Of a stretch of 64,000 nucleotides of DNA, positions 18,485-25,651 are shown in pieces. The stretch covers positions 22,980-86,979 of the forward strand of contig JBCCIF010000003.1 of NCBI GenBank assembly GCA_039028335.1. Direction: 5' to 3'. Both the position numbers and the translations under genes were made by a program. Origin of the DNA: JABDKJ01 sp039028335. GTDB lineage: Bacteria > Bacteroidota > Bacteroidia > Flavobacteriales_D > JABDKJ01. Below the pieces are notes generated by a model. The model made no database searches and was not told the DNA's origin. It saw nothing but the letters and a program-made list of their open reading frames with translations. Positions within the stretch are counted from its first letter, which is position 1, and the number at the start of each line of letters is the position of its first letter.

Positions 18485-18508
18485 GACAAGCATTTTTAAA
18501 AAGGTTGC
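18485..18508 (-). promoter_or_regulatory. Candidate ECF-type promoter upstream of the GIN-domain gene
   Basis: On the minus strand GCAACC (-35-like) is followed by an AT-rich spacer and TGTCTT (-10-like), the general AAC...GTC layout of ECF promoters. Only 16 bases separate AAC from GTC, which is short. Self-activation by the sigma factor of the cluster is possible but unproven. Confidence 0.25.
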
Positions 18509-18598
18509 ACCGACCAGGAAAAGAAATGCAAAATAAAAGGATGAACTAATCTTATATGCCTGGTTAACTGATAGTTACATTGAATTGAAAATAATGCA

Positions 18599-19849
18599 TT
18601 ATTTTCTCCTTGTAACCACATTTACGCCTTCCCAAGATATTCCGGCTTCAGGAAAAATCTGATCTTTCATTTCTTTCTCTTCATCAAAGCGCTTTAATTT
18701 CGGAATAGGACTTAGTTCATGAATTTTTAATTGATTTACTCCAAAAAAGCCCTCCATCTCAAAATTTGACTTGGTATTCTTCTTCCATAGACGTTTATGG
18801 GTCATGTTTAGATTTACATTCATGTAAAGCTGATCCGGATACCATTGATTCCCAATTTCGCGATAATTGAGACGGACGTCATAACGTGGTTTATCTATTC
18901 CTAAACCAAATGCAAACAAAATTGGCTTAAGATAAGCAGGGATGATAAAATGTCCGTAGTACTCCAAAGAAGCAATGGCATAATTCTCGGCATCGATATA
19001 TATTTTCCCTTTGGATCGCATATTCTCCAAATTTCGTCTTGCTTCAAAAGAGATGACGATAATTTCATGGCCATCGAAAAAAGTCCTTTGCTCCAATTCG
19101 TAATTGTACTTTTTAAAATGTGCGCTATCTAAGAACAGATGTGGGCGCTTTATGAAGTCCAAATCCAGAATATTCTCTGGGCCATTAAGTGATTGCAAAA
19201 TCTCAACCTCTTCTTCGGAAATTTCCCTTCCTTCTTTTTTTGCGCGTTTAATTTCTTTTCGCTCGTACTTTTCCCTCCTTTCCTTCATGAATTCAATTTC
19301 TTGAATATCATCCCTCTCACGATACAACATTACCTGATGTTGATTCTTCTTGTCACCTCTATAGTCTGGATAGAATGATTTGAAAATGGCTTCGCTGTGC
19401 ATGACATGCGCTCCGTTCTCTGTTATTTGCTCTCGATAAAAAGCCGTTGTACCGAAAGGAATATTGACATAATTGGAATCTCTGTATATCTGAAATTGCT
19501 TGATATAAAATTCAGGCGGCTTTGGACTGATAACCACCTCCTGTATCTGATAGGCAAATGGAGGTAGAGCGATTTCTATATAGGTCGGGCAATCTCTTAG
19601 CGCAATCTTTAAGCTCTTATAACCCATAAAGCTGAAGTTCAAGCTGTCTTCGATTGATTCATTGGGAACTAGTACTTTGAATTGACCAAATTCATTTGTC
19701 GTAGTTCCCGCATAGCTTTCCGTCAAAGAAATGCTGGCAAAGGGTAAAATCTCATTGGTCAAACTGTCTCTGACAATACCACTAATTTCAATTTGAGCAT
19801 TCAGAGAAAGCACACACAGAATTATGACGCAGCTAAAGGATATCTTCAC
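18599..19849 (-). CDS. Exported protein with N-terminal CarboxypepD_reg-like domain
   Basis: A 416-aa protein with a signal peptide (residues 1-18). Residues about 20-105 are a carboxypeptidase-regulatory-like beta-sandwich: ISGIVRDSLTNEILPFASIS, GTTTNEFGQFKV and FSFMGYKSLKI, the module found at the front of TonB receptors. The remaining 310 residues show no barrel or plug; they include a charged helical stretch (EREKYERKEIKRAKKEG region, about 185-215) and DUF5686-like strands. It is not a TonB receptor by length. Probably an envelope protein of unknown role, with its own ECF-like promoter candidate just upstream. Confidence 0.6.
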   Translation of the reverse strand: MKISFSCVIILCVLSLNAQIEISGIVRDSLTNEILPFASISLTESYAGTTTNEFGQFKVLVPNESIEDSLNFSFMGYKSLKIALRDCPTYIEIALPPFAYQIQEVVISPKPPEFYIKQFQIYRDSNYVNIPFGTTAFYREQITENGAHVMHSEAIFKSFYPDYRGDKKNQHQVMLYRERDDIQEIEFMKERREKYERKEIKRAKKEGREISEEEVEILQSLNGPENILDLDFIKRPHLFLDSAHFKKYNYELEQRTFFDGHEIIVISFEARRNLENMRSKGKIYIDAENYAIASLEYYGHFIIPAYLKPILFAFGLGIDKPRYDVRLNYREIGNQWYPDQLYMNVNLNMTHKRLWKKNTKSNFEMEGFFGVNQLKIHELSPIPKLKRFDEEKEMKDQIFPEAGISWEGVNVVTRRK

Positions 19850-19867
19850 TATTCAAATTTCATTTAT

Positions 19868-19893
19868 GACGAATTAGAAAGAGAATTTGTTAC
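19868..19893 (-). promoter_or_regulatory. Candidate ECF-type promoter upstream of the CarboxypepD_reg gene
   Basis: On the minus strand GTAACA is followed 16 bases later by CGTC, a good fit to the AAC-N18-GTC spacing of ECF promoters, ending about 19 bases before the ATG at 19849. Candidate target of the sigma factor encoded at 16498-17058; inference only. Confidence 0.3.
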
Positions 19894-19911
19894 TGAGTTA
19901 ATCTAACTTAT

Positions 19912-20595
19912 TCAAGGACAAGTATCACAGAGATTCTTTGCTTCTAAAGGGAACTTTATTCCCACCAATAATTGATATGCCGTATGAAACCCTTGCCTTT
20001 GCGGCAAAGTGGCGACATGGTGATTTTGAATACTTCCAGTATATCTTAACTCAATGGACCCTGCTAATCTATCAGCTAAGCTTGTTGAATAACCCAATCC
20101 GATGCCTGCTAAATAATCCTCAGGGCGAGTATTAGGTATGTTGGCAATTGCCGTATTCGTTAGCGTGCCTGCATTGTTCACTTTCATAACCTCAACATTG
20201 GATGTTAGGAGCGAATTATACTGAAAGAGAGCATTGGTAAAAATTCGATGTCCTCTTTGAATTTCATACACATATCCCAGCTTAACAGCAGCTCCGAAAT
20301 GATCAAAATTCCAACGAAGACCATCTTCGAATAATTCTCCATTTACGATTTGATTTTCGTCTGTACTAAAGCCCTTTTGCTCATAGAGCACATCAAACCC
20401 AAAGAAAAAACCCGATTTCCAAACCAGACTATAATTAAAGCCTCCCGTGTAGTAAATACCTCTCTTGGCATTGGGAACATAATTTTGACCGCTTATTCCA
20501 GTATTAGATAAACCAGAATAGAGTCCTAAATATGAATCTTGCCCGAAAACACTCAAGCACAGCATTAAGGTGAAAAGACTACTAATTTTTTTCAT
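19912..20595 (-). CDS. Predicted outer-membrane beta-barrel protein (PorT/OmpW-like size)
   Basis: A 227-aa exported protein (signal peptide 1-18, CLSVFGQ). It has repeated amphipathic strands with aromatic girdle residues (YLGLYSGL, GGFNYSLVWKSGFFFGFDVLYEQKGF, AAVKLGYVYEIQ, GSIELRYTGSI, QLLVGIKFPL), as in eight- to ten-stranded barrels of Bacteroidota. It overlaps the TlpA-like thioredoxin gene by four bases, so the two are translated together. No specific family is recognised; PorT-type porin is a loose comparison. It ends with an unusual NLCDTCP tail holding two cysteines, which might be a substrate of the neighbouring redox protein. Confidence 0.6.
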   Translation of the reverse strand: MKKISSLFTLMLCLSVFGQDSYLGLYSGLSNTGISGQNYVPNAKRGIYYTGGFNYSLVWKSGFFFGFDVLYEQKGFSTDENQIVNGELFEDGLRWNFDHFGAAVKLGYVYEIQRGHRIFTNALFQYNSLLTSNVEVMKVNNAGTLTNTAIANIPNTRPEDYLAGIGLGYSTSLADRLAGSIELRYTGSIQNHHVATLPQRQGFHTAYQLLVGIKFPLEAKNLCDTCP

Positions 20596-21113
20596 TCGAG
20601 TTCTGACAAATATGCATCAATTTCTTGCAGGCTCGCTTTGACCAAAAGAAATTCTCCACTTGGACCTATTAAAAATTTGGCGGGAATTTCATTCACTCCG
20701 TAAGGAGAAGCAATGTCAGACGTAGCAACAATTCTGGAAATATCAACAATCTGGTATTTCCAATTGAAGCCCAATTTTTCGGCTACTGCCTTCCAATTCC
20801 GATCATTTCTTTCCAAAGCAACACTCAACAATTCAAAGCCATTACCATCTTTAAAGGTTTTCCCCTCATATTTATTGTATAAGGCCAGGACATCTCCTGC
20901 TTCTCTATGGCATGGTCCGCACCATGAAGCCCAGAAATCAAGAATCACGTAATTGCCGTTGAGGTCGTCTAATTGAAATGCACTACCATCGATTAACTTC
21001 GATTGAATAGCTGGAGCCTGAGCATTTTCCTTGATCCCCGGTTTAGGACCAAATTTGTAAAATAAGTAAGCACCGATAACAAATAAAATAAGGAGAGGAA
21101 TCATTTTTTTCAT
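20592..21113 (-). CDS. TlpA-family thiol-disulfide oxidoreductase
   Basis: A 173-aa thioredoxin-like protein anchored by an N-terminal membrane segment (residues 4-20), with the redox domain facing the periplasm. The active site WCGPC puts the reactive pair at Cys65 and Cys68, in the context LDFWASWCGPCHREA. A cis-proline motif (EIPAKFLIG) follows near residue 145. TlpA/ResA-like proteins reduce or oxidise extracytoplasmic disulfides, for example in cytochrome c maturation or peroxide defence. No cytochrome genes are nearby. The 4-bp overlap with a barrel gene bearing a C-terminal CxxC suggests a possible redox partner. Confidence 0.85.
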   Translation of the reverse strand: MKKMIPLLILFVIGAYLFYKFGPKPGIKENAQAPAIQSKLIDGSAFQLDDLNGNYVILDFWASWCGPCHREAGDVLALYNKYEGKTFKDGNGFELLSVALERNDRNWKAVAEKLGFNWKYQIVDISRIVATSDIASPYGVNEIPAKFLIGPSGEFLLVKASLQEIDAYLSELE

Positions 21114-21188
21114 GCTCTAATTTAAGTACTTGAAGAAATAATTGAGAATCTATTGTAACGGTGTAATGAACTCCTATTCTTATTTATT

Positions 21189-21656
21189 CTATCCTTTCCC
21201 CAAAGTAATCTCCTCTGTAAAGTCTACAGGAATATCGAAATTGACTTTCATGACCTCCATGGTCACTGTTCCCTTATATTTCACATTGAGTTTCTTATTA
21301 GACAAAACACCTAAAAGTCCTCCAAGCAGGCCTTGATCTTTGAAAACCTTTTGAGGATTAAATTGAACTTCGAATGGCAATTCAAACTCTCCATTGGCCG
21401 GAACGGCAACGCTCAAGGGCTTCTCCAACTTTCCAACAGAAACTTCATCCACCCAAACTTCCATATTCATCTTAACTAGGTTGCCACCAACTGGATTCGG
21501 GTTTTGATAGACAGAAATACCCGATACCTGGACATTGTCTAAGGATATAATTTTTGCCGAAAAATTCTTCATGTATTGAAACTCTGGTTCTTCCGGTGCA
21601 GAACAAGAAGCCAGGAAGAAGATCAACATTAACAGTATAGCGTGGTATAATTTCAT
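21189..21656 (-). CDS. LEA type 2-like lipoprotein
   Basis: A 155-aa lipoprotein (lipobox Cys18 in FFLASC). The mature part is a small beta-sandwich with the NPNPVGG turn near residue 52 and strand pattern VKMNMEVWVDEVSVGKLE that recall LEA-2 / WHy-domain proteins, which are linked to desiccation or stress tolerance. Bacterial copies are mostly uncharacterised. It stands alone, 76 bases downstream in gene order from nothing related, and lies between tlpA and yegP on the same strand. The family assignment is by pattern and moderate. Confidence 0.6.
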   Translation of the reverse strand: MKLYHAILLMLIFFLASCSAPEEPEFQYMKNFSAKIISLDNVQVSGISVYQNPNPVGGNLVKMNMEVWVDEVSVGKLEKPLSVAVPANGEFELPFEVQFNPQKVFKDQGLLGGLLGVLSNKKLNVKYKGTVTMEVMKVNFDIPVDFTEEITLGKG

Positions 21657-21724
21657 ATATCAAAATTACAATGGAACCTTAATTTTGTTCAAGGAGTTTT
21701 GAATTATGCTAACACGTCTGGGTA

Positions 21725-21760
21725 TAAAAAAAGCCCTCGCAACTAATTCTTTGCGAGAGC
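21725..21760 (-). terminator. Rho-independent terminator downstream of the YegP gene
   Basis: Arms 21733-21742 and 21751-21760 form a ten-pair stem (one G-U) with an eight-base loop. On the minus strand it is followed by a run of seven T (21726-21732 as A). It closes the yegP transcript that ends at 21780. Confidence 0.85.
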
Positions 21761-21779
21761 TCGTTCCAAAAGGATAAAT

Positions 21780-22109
21780 TTATACTGTAAGATCTACAAT
21801 TTCTGCAGCTCCTGCCTTCTTTACTACGTCCATCCCATTTTTGCATCCATCGGAAGAGGCATACATTTGACTAGTTCCGATAACTTGTCCGTTAGTTGAT
21901 TTCAGATTGAAATAATCCTTTCCGTTTGACGCTTGTTTCATTTCGTAGCAATTGCTATCAGAACAATTTTTCATTACGGATTGCACTCCATTTTGTGCCC
22001 CGGCTTTTTGTGAATAACCTTCACTCGCCAACACCTTTTCTCCGTTACCCGCCTTTAATCTGAAGTAATACTCCTTGCTTTTTTCGCTTTGATAAATTTC
22101 GAATTTCAT
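21780..22109 (-). CDS. YegP family protein (two DUF1508 repeats)
   Basis: A 109-aa protein built of two DUF1508 repeats: residues 1-50 (FEIYQSEKSKEYYFRLKAGN...EGYSQKAGAQNGVQSV) and 55-105 (YEMKQASNGKDYFNLKSTNG...SQMYASSDGCKNGMDVV). Each repeat is a three-stranded sheet with a helix starting at the C/A-xNG motif. YegP-type proteins are widespread, small and of unknown function, sometimes linked to stress. No signal peptide, so cytoplasmic. The gene is monocistronic and closed by a strong hairpin terminator. Confidence 0.85.
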   Translation of the reverse strand: MKFEIYQSEKSKEYYFRLKAGNGEKVLASEGYSQKAGAQNGVQSVMKNCSDSNCYEMKQASNGKDYFNLKSTNGQVIGTSQMYASSDGCKNGMDVVKKAGAAEIVDLTV

Positions 22110-22150
22110 GTTGAATAGAATTTAATTATTTGAAGAATAAAAGTACAATT

Positions 22151-22609
22151 TCAATTTTGAAAAACAATGTATGTATTCAGAGAAATAGCGATTAAAAGCC
22201 ATATATAATAAGGCAATACAAGCCATTTCCACTTCTCAACTACTCGCTGAAATCTAAACATTAATTGCTGAACGATTACCCAAAGCGATACAATCAAAAT
22301 AAGGGCAAGGGCCGTTCGTTGAAAATAAAAAAAGACCGGATTCCAAAGAATATTTAGAACGAATTGAAATGCAAAAAGGCTCAGAAGCAACTTTCGATTC
22401 TTGACTTTTTCATATGCCAAAGCCATATAGAATGAGAATGAAATCATGATGATCGTCCATGCGGCACCAAAAATCCATCCAGGTGGAGTCCAAGGAGCTT
22501 TATCTAGTTGGACATACCACTCTGAAGCTACTCCGGGTCTTGTAAAAAATGACCCCATAGCCAAAGCCCCAAAATTCAAAAAAAGGAAAAGAAGTAAGCG
22601 AACAATCAT
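22151..22609 (-). CDS. tspO: TspO/MBR family tryptophan-rich sensory protein
   Basis: A 152-aa integral membrane protein with five hydrophobic helices (about residues 1-18, 44-64, 75-92, 97-115 and 125-148). The family motifs are present: WYVQLDKAPWTPPGWIFGAAWT at residues 30-50 (tryptophan-rich loop) and NILWNPVFF near residue 88. TspO proteins bind porphyrins and cholesterol-like ligands and are thought to regulate tetrapyrrole levels and light or stress responses. No carotenoid or photolyase genes, common neighbours in other Flavobacteria, are visible here. Well supported by motif; physiological role in this organism unknown. Confidence 0.9.
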   Translation of the reverse strand: MIVRLLLFLFLNFGALAMGSFFTRPGVASEWYVQLDKAPWTPPGWIFGAAWTIIMISFSFYMALAYEKVKNRKLLLSLFAFQFVLNILWNPVFFYFQRTALALILIVSLWVIVQQLMFRFQRVVEKWKWLVLPYYIWLLIAISLNTYIVFQN

Positions 22610-22809
22610 AAAGCAATTTTACTGCCTTTTGTATTTAACTCGACAGGTTTCCATACAATGAATATGCACAATGACAATTTCGCCTTCCCAGCTGAAGCAA
22701 ATCGCAAAAAATACATTGAGACAATTCCTAGATTCAATTATTAATTCGTTCAAGGAATTGGTTCCTTCAATTGGACTATTTGAGCTGACATCTAAATTGC
22801 ATAAATCGT

Positions 22810-24531
22810 CTAAAAGGTTAAGATTCTATTTTCCAATGAATCACCGCTCTCCAAGTTCATTTTCTTTCGCAATCTATATCGCGCCTTTTTTATTCCCTCT
22901 TGTGAGATATTCAGAAGATTGGCAATTTCTTTTGAATTTAATTGCATTTTTAGGAGTGCAATTAGACGCAAATCACCTGAGCTAAGTTCAGGGTGTTCAG
23001 TCAATAGTCGCTGCGTAAAGCCTTCGTGAACATTTTCAAAACGTTGTTTAAAGGCATCCCAGTTTGCATCATCTTTGAGATTGAAGTCGATCGAGCGAAT
23101 AATTGAATTCATTTCATTCGGGTTTTCTTCATTGGGCTTTAAGTCGACTAAATCCGTTTTCAATTTTTCCAAGACTTCGTTTTTATGTGCCAATTGCGTT
23201 GTATATGCCAATAGTTCCTTTTTCTTAAAATTAAGATCGCTCCTGACTTTCTCTTGCCGTATTTGCGCAGCTTTAGAACGCTGTCTGATCGCGATTACCA
23301 AAGCAAATACCAAAGCGATTAATAAAACTAATCCCGTCCAGAGACTTCTTTTTTCAGCTTCATCTATTTCCTTTTCCTTGGTCAATAAAGCGATTTCTGC
23401 TTCTTTTTCTTTTGCCTCAAATCCAATTTCCAATTCGTTGATATAGTTGATGTTTTCTTGTGAAAGAACATCACTATTCAAAAGGTGATAATTTTTATAG
23501 TTGCTCAAGGCAGCTTGATAGTCATTCAGGCCTTCGTAAATATCAGCTAAGACTTTATAATCATGTATCTGTTTTTTCTTGGTACTGAACTCTTCAGAAC
23601 TCACTAATGATGCTTCTGCATATGGAAGGGCTTTCTGATATAAATTTTGCTTTAGATATAAACTGACCAAATGCCTTTTGACGAGTCCAGGCAAACTCTC
23701 TTCCCCATTTTGCTCCGCTAGTTTCAATGCCTCTAGATAATTGCTTTCCGACTGAATGTAATTTCCTTTACGCCTGTGAATATTTCCTAAATGATCCAAA
23801 GCGCCTGCCAAGGAATTACTGTAGTTCTTGTTTCTACAATGTTCAATATATTCTTCGACTTGAGGTACCAAATTCAAAGTAGAGTCAATATGCTCCATGT
23901 TCATGACCTTCATATACTTGAGCTCCATGATATCATCAACATAATTCAAATCCTCATAGATCTCTAAAGCTTTATCGTAGTACTTGTTGGACTCTTCATA
24001 ATTTTCAATATCACCCAGGGTATTCCCAATATTCCAATAGCTAGGCGCAATCGTCTCGGCAGGGAGTTCCATCTCCTTTTTTAGCTCTAGAGATTTCAAA
24101 TGGCACTCTAAAGATTCCGTGAGCTTACCTAAATCGCGATAAGAATTCGCCATATTATTCAGCACCAGACTCATCATCCTCTTGTCGTCTATTTGCTCAT
24201 ATAAGTCCAAAGCTATTTCAAGATCAACAAGAGACTCCTCAAAGTGCGAAGTCATATTATGTAGGATACCAGATAAATTTTTGCCGGTTGCGATGTATTT
24301 AGTTTCTCCTAATTCCTCTGCTATCCCTGCATACTCATTGATTAATTCTCTTGATTTTTGAACATCATAATACATGTACTCTATAAATAGCGAAACCAAT
24401 ACCTCTAATCTATTGGTATCCCTCTCTTGGGGAATAATAGAATAAAGCGAATCGATTGAAGCTTGATCCTGCGCTGTAGCCGTTTGAAAAAGTGAGAAGA
24501 TGATAGCGAAAAAAAGTGCATGAGGTTTCAT
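22810..24531 (-). CDS. Membrane-spanning TPR regulator with C-terminal LuxR-type HTH
   Basis: A 573-aa protein. A signal peptide (residues 1-20) precedes at least seven tetratricopeptide repeats (about 30-360; for example ALDLYEQIDDKRMMSLVLNN and LGKLTESLECHLKSLELKKE regions). One membrane helix (396-415) follows, then a coiled coil (about 418-465) and a helical HTH domain (about 515-560, with LNSKEIANLLNISQEGIKKA and RYRLRKKM). The layout puts the TPRs in the periplasm and the HTH in the cytoplasm, so it would sense an extracytoplasmic signal and bind DNA directly. It lacks kinase and receiver domains. The last 120 residues closely resemble those of the protein at 61148-62992. Target genes unknown. 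Confidence 0.8.
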   Translation of the reverse strand: MKPHALFFAIIFSLFQTATAQDQASIDSLYSIIPQERDTNRLEVLVSLFIEYMYYDVQKSRELINEYAGIAEELGETKYIATGKNLSGILHNMTSHFEESLVDLEIALDLYEQIDDKRMMSLVLNNMANSYRDLGKLTESLECHLKSLELKKEMELPAETIAPSYWNIGNTLGDIENYEESNKYYDKALEIYEDLNYVDDIMELKYMKVMNMEHIDSTLNLVPQVEEYIEHCRNKNYSNSLAGALDHLGNIHRRKGNYIQSESNYLEALKLAEQNGEESLPGLVKRHLVSLYLKQNLYQKALPYAEASLVSSEEFSTKKKQIHDYKVLADIYEGLNDYQAALSNYKNYHLLNSDVLSQENINYINELEIGFEAKEKEAEIALLTKEKEIDEAEKRSLWTGLVLLIALVFALVIAIRQRSKAAQIRQEKVRSDLNFKKKELLAYTTQLAHKNEVLEKLKTDLVDLKPNEENPNEMNSIIRSIDFNLKDDANWDAFKQRFENVHEGFTQRLLTEHPELSSGDLRLIALLKMQLNSKEIANLLNISQEGIKKARYRLRKKMNLESGDSLENRILTF

Positions 24532-24653
24532 CGAGACAAGATAACAATTGGTTCAAAATCAAAACATGAATTGATCATTTACAAAGAAATTGGCCAATGC
24601 CCCTAAATAAAGGTAATATCATAAAAGGCTTATTATAAAGGGGTATAATGCGA

Positions 24654-24716
24654 GTTAAACGTTTGTAAGCGACTACAAATGTATGTTAAACGCTTATCGT
24701 ACGACTATAAATTTCA
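24654..24716. repeat. Imperfect 31-bp tandem direct repeat upstream of ssb
   Basis: Two adjacent copies (24654-24684 and 24685-24716) share GTTAAACG at the start and GACTAYAAAT near the end. The middles differ. They lie about 110-170 bases upstream of the ssb start and may be a regulatory array or a replication-linked element; nothing else in the gap explains them. Confidence 0.6.
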
Positions 24717-24824
24717 TAAGGTCTTTCATTTGCATCGGCAATCGAAACATAGCTCGGTTTTGAATTCCGAGAAAAGAGAAAGCCAAAAAAGTAAATAAAA
24801 ATTAAACAATTAAAATTTAGCATT

Positions 24825-25166
24825 ATGAGCAACATGAGAAACAAGGTACAGTTGATCGGAAGACTTGGACAAGACCCTGAAGTAGTAAACTTTGATGGCG
24901 GAAAGAAAAAGGCCAATTTGAATTTAGCAACTAATTCGGTTTATTACGACAAGGCAGGTGATAAAGTAGAAGAAACGCAATGGCACAAAGTTGTGGCTTG
25001 GGGAAAGAATGCGGAGACGATAGAAAAATTCCTGCGCAAAGGACAAGAAGTCGCTATTTCTGGAAAACTAACGAGCCGTTCTTGGGAGGACGAAAAGGGG
25101 AGTAAGAGATACATAACCGAAATAATGCTTCAAGAATTTCTAATGCTTGGCAGAAAAGAAAGTTAA
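24825..25166 (+). CDS. ssb: Single-stranded DNA-binding protein, short form
   Basis: A 113-aa OB-fold protein matching bacterial SSB: NKVQLIGRLGQDPEV near the start, LATNSVYYDKAGDKVEETQWHKVVAW around residues 35-60, then KGQEVAISGKLTSRSWED. SSB coats single-stranded DNA in replication, repair and recombination. It ends right after the OB fold (FLMLGRKES) and lacks the long linker and the acidic tip DDDIPF that recruits partner proteins in main chromosomal SSBs. It is therefore probably an auxiliary SSB, not the essential one. Monocistronic, closed by a terminator at 25194-25224. Confidence 0.9.
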   Translation: MSNMRNKVQLIGRLGQDPEVVNFDGGKKKANLNLATNSVYYDKAGDKVEETQWHKVVAWGKNAETIEKFLRKGQEVAISGKLTSRSWEDEKGSKRYITEIMLQEFLMLGRKES

Positions 25167-25193
25167 GTCTGTATTCATTCTAAAATGTAAGAG

Positions 25194-25224
25194 GCCTCTC
25201 GAAGAATTTCGAGGGGCTTTTTTT
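25194..25224 (+). terminator. Rho-independent terminator downstream of ssb
   Basis: Arms 25194-25203 and 25208-25217 pair over ten bases (one G-U) with a four-base loop, followed by seven T. It ends the ssb transcript and just touches the stop of the convergent gene at 25223. Confidence 0.85.
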
Positions 25225-25633
25225 ATAGTAGACTTTCAAGCTGACCTTCTAATCTCCTGATGATCATTTGAACCATTCTTTTATTCAGCGCATTCTTGTT
25301 CTTGCGATAATACTCGTATTCATCAATGGTGAACAAAGAGACCACTGAAGCAATCAAAGAATTCTTAATACGCGGATCCTTTTTCATCACTTCTTCGATA
25401 TAATCCATTTGTGCTTTTTGATTATAGGCATTGAAAACGGGCTTAAATTTCTCGAGGTAGGAATGGAACTGGGCCAATAAAATCGCGTTTTGTAATTTGA
25501 GTATAGGACGAATGGTCGTGTTCTGAAAATTCTCTTCTTCTGAAAGGGCTTTTTCACAAGTAATAGTCGGTCGAATTCGAATGACTTTGTCGTCTCTTTC
25601 TGTTCTCAAATGATTGCTTTGATAACCTAACAA
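25223..25633 (-). CDS. Conserved Bacteroidota protein often labelled glyoxalase (function unknown)
   Basis: A 136-aa soluble protein with no signal peptide. Its pattern is a short variable N-terminus, then FQNTTIRPILKLQN (about residues 36-49), YIEEVMKKDPRIKNSL, FTIDEYEYY and ALNKRMVQMIIRRLEGQL at the end. I recognise this from a family widespread in Flavobacteriia and commonly labelled glyoxalase in databases. The sequence contains none of the His/Glu metal ligands or beta-alpha-beta repeats of a glyoxalase, so I do not accept that function. It is mostly helical. The gene follows the lamin-tail cargo gene by 18 bases on the same strand, probably a coincidence of co-direction. Confidence 0.7.
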   Translation of the reverse strand: MLGYQSNHLRTERDDKVIRIRPTITCEKALSEEENFQNTTIRPILKLQNAILLAQFHSYLEKFKPVFNAYNQKAQMDYIEEVMKKDPRIKNSLIASVVSLFTIDEYEYYRKNKNALNKRMVQMIIRRLEGQLESLL

Positions 25634-25651
25634 AGATAGGCATAAAAGAGT

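Noticed and set aside
22671..22985. A 104-residue plus-strand frame overlapping the end of the TPR regulator
   Set aside because: It lies mostly antisense to the HTH-encoding end of a strongly supported gene and shows no family features.
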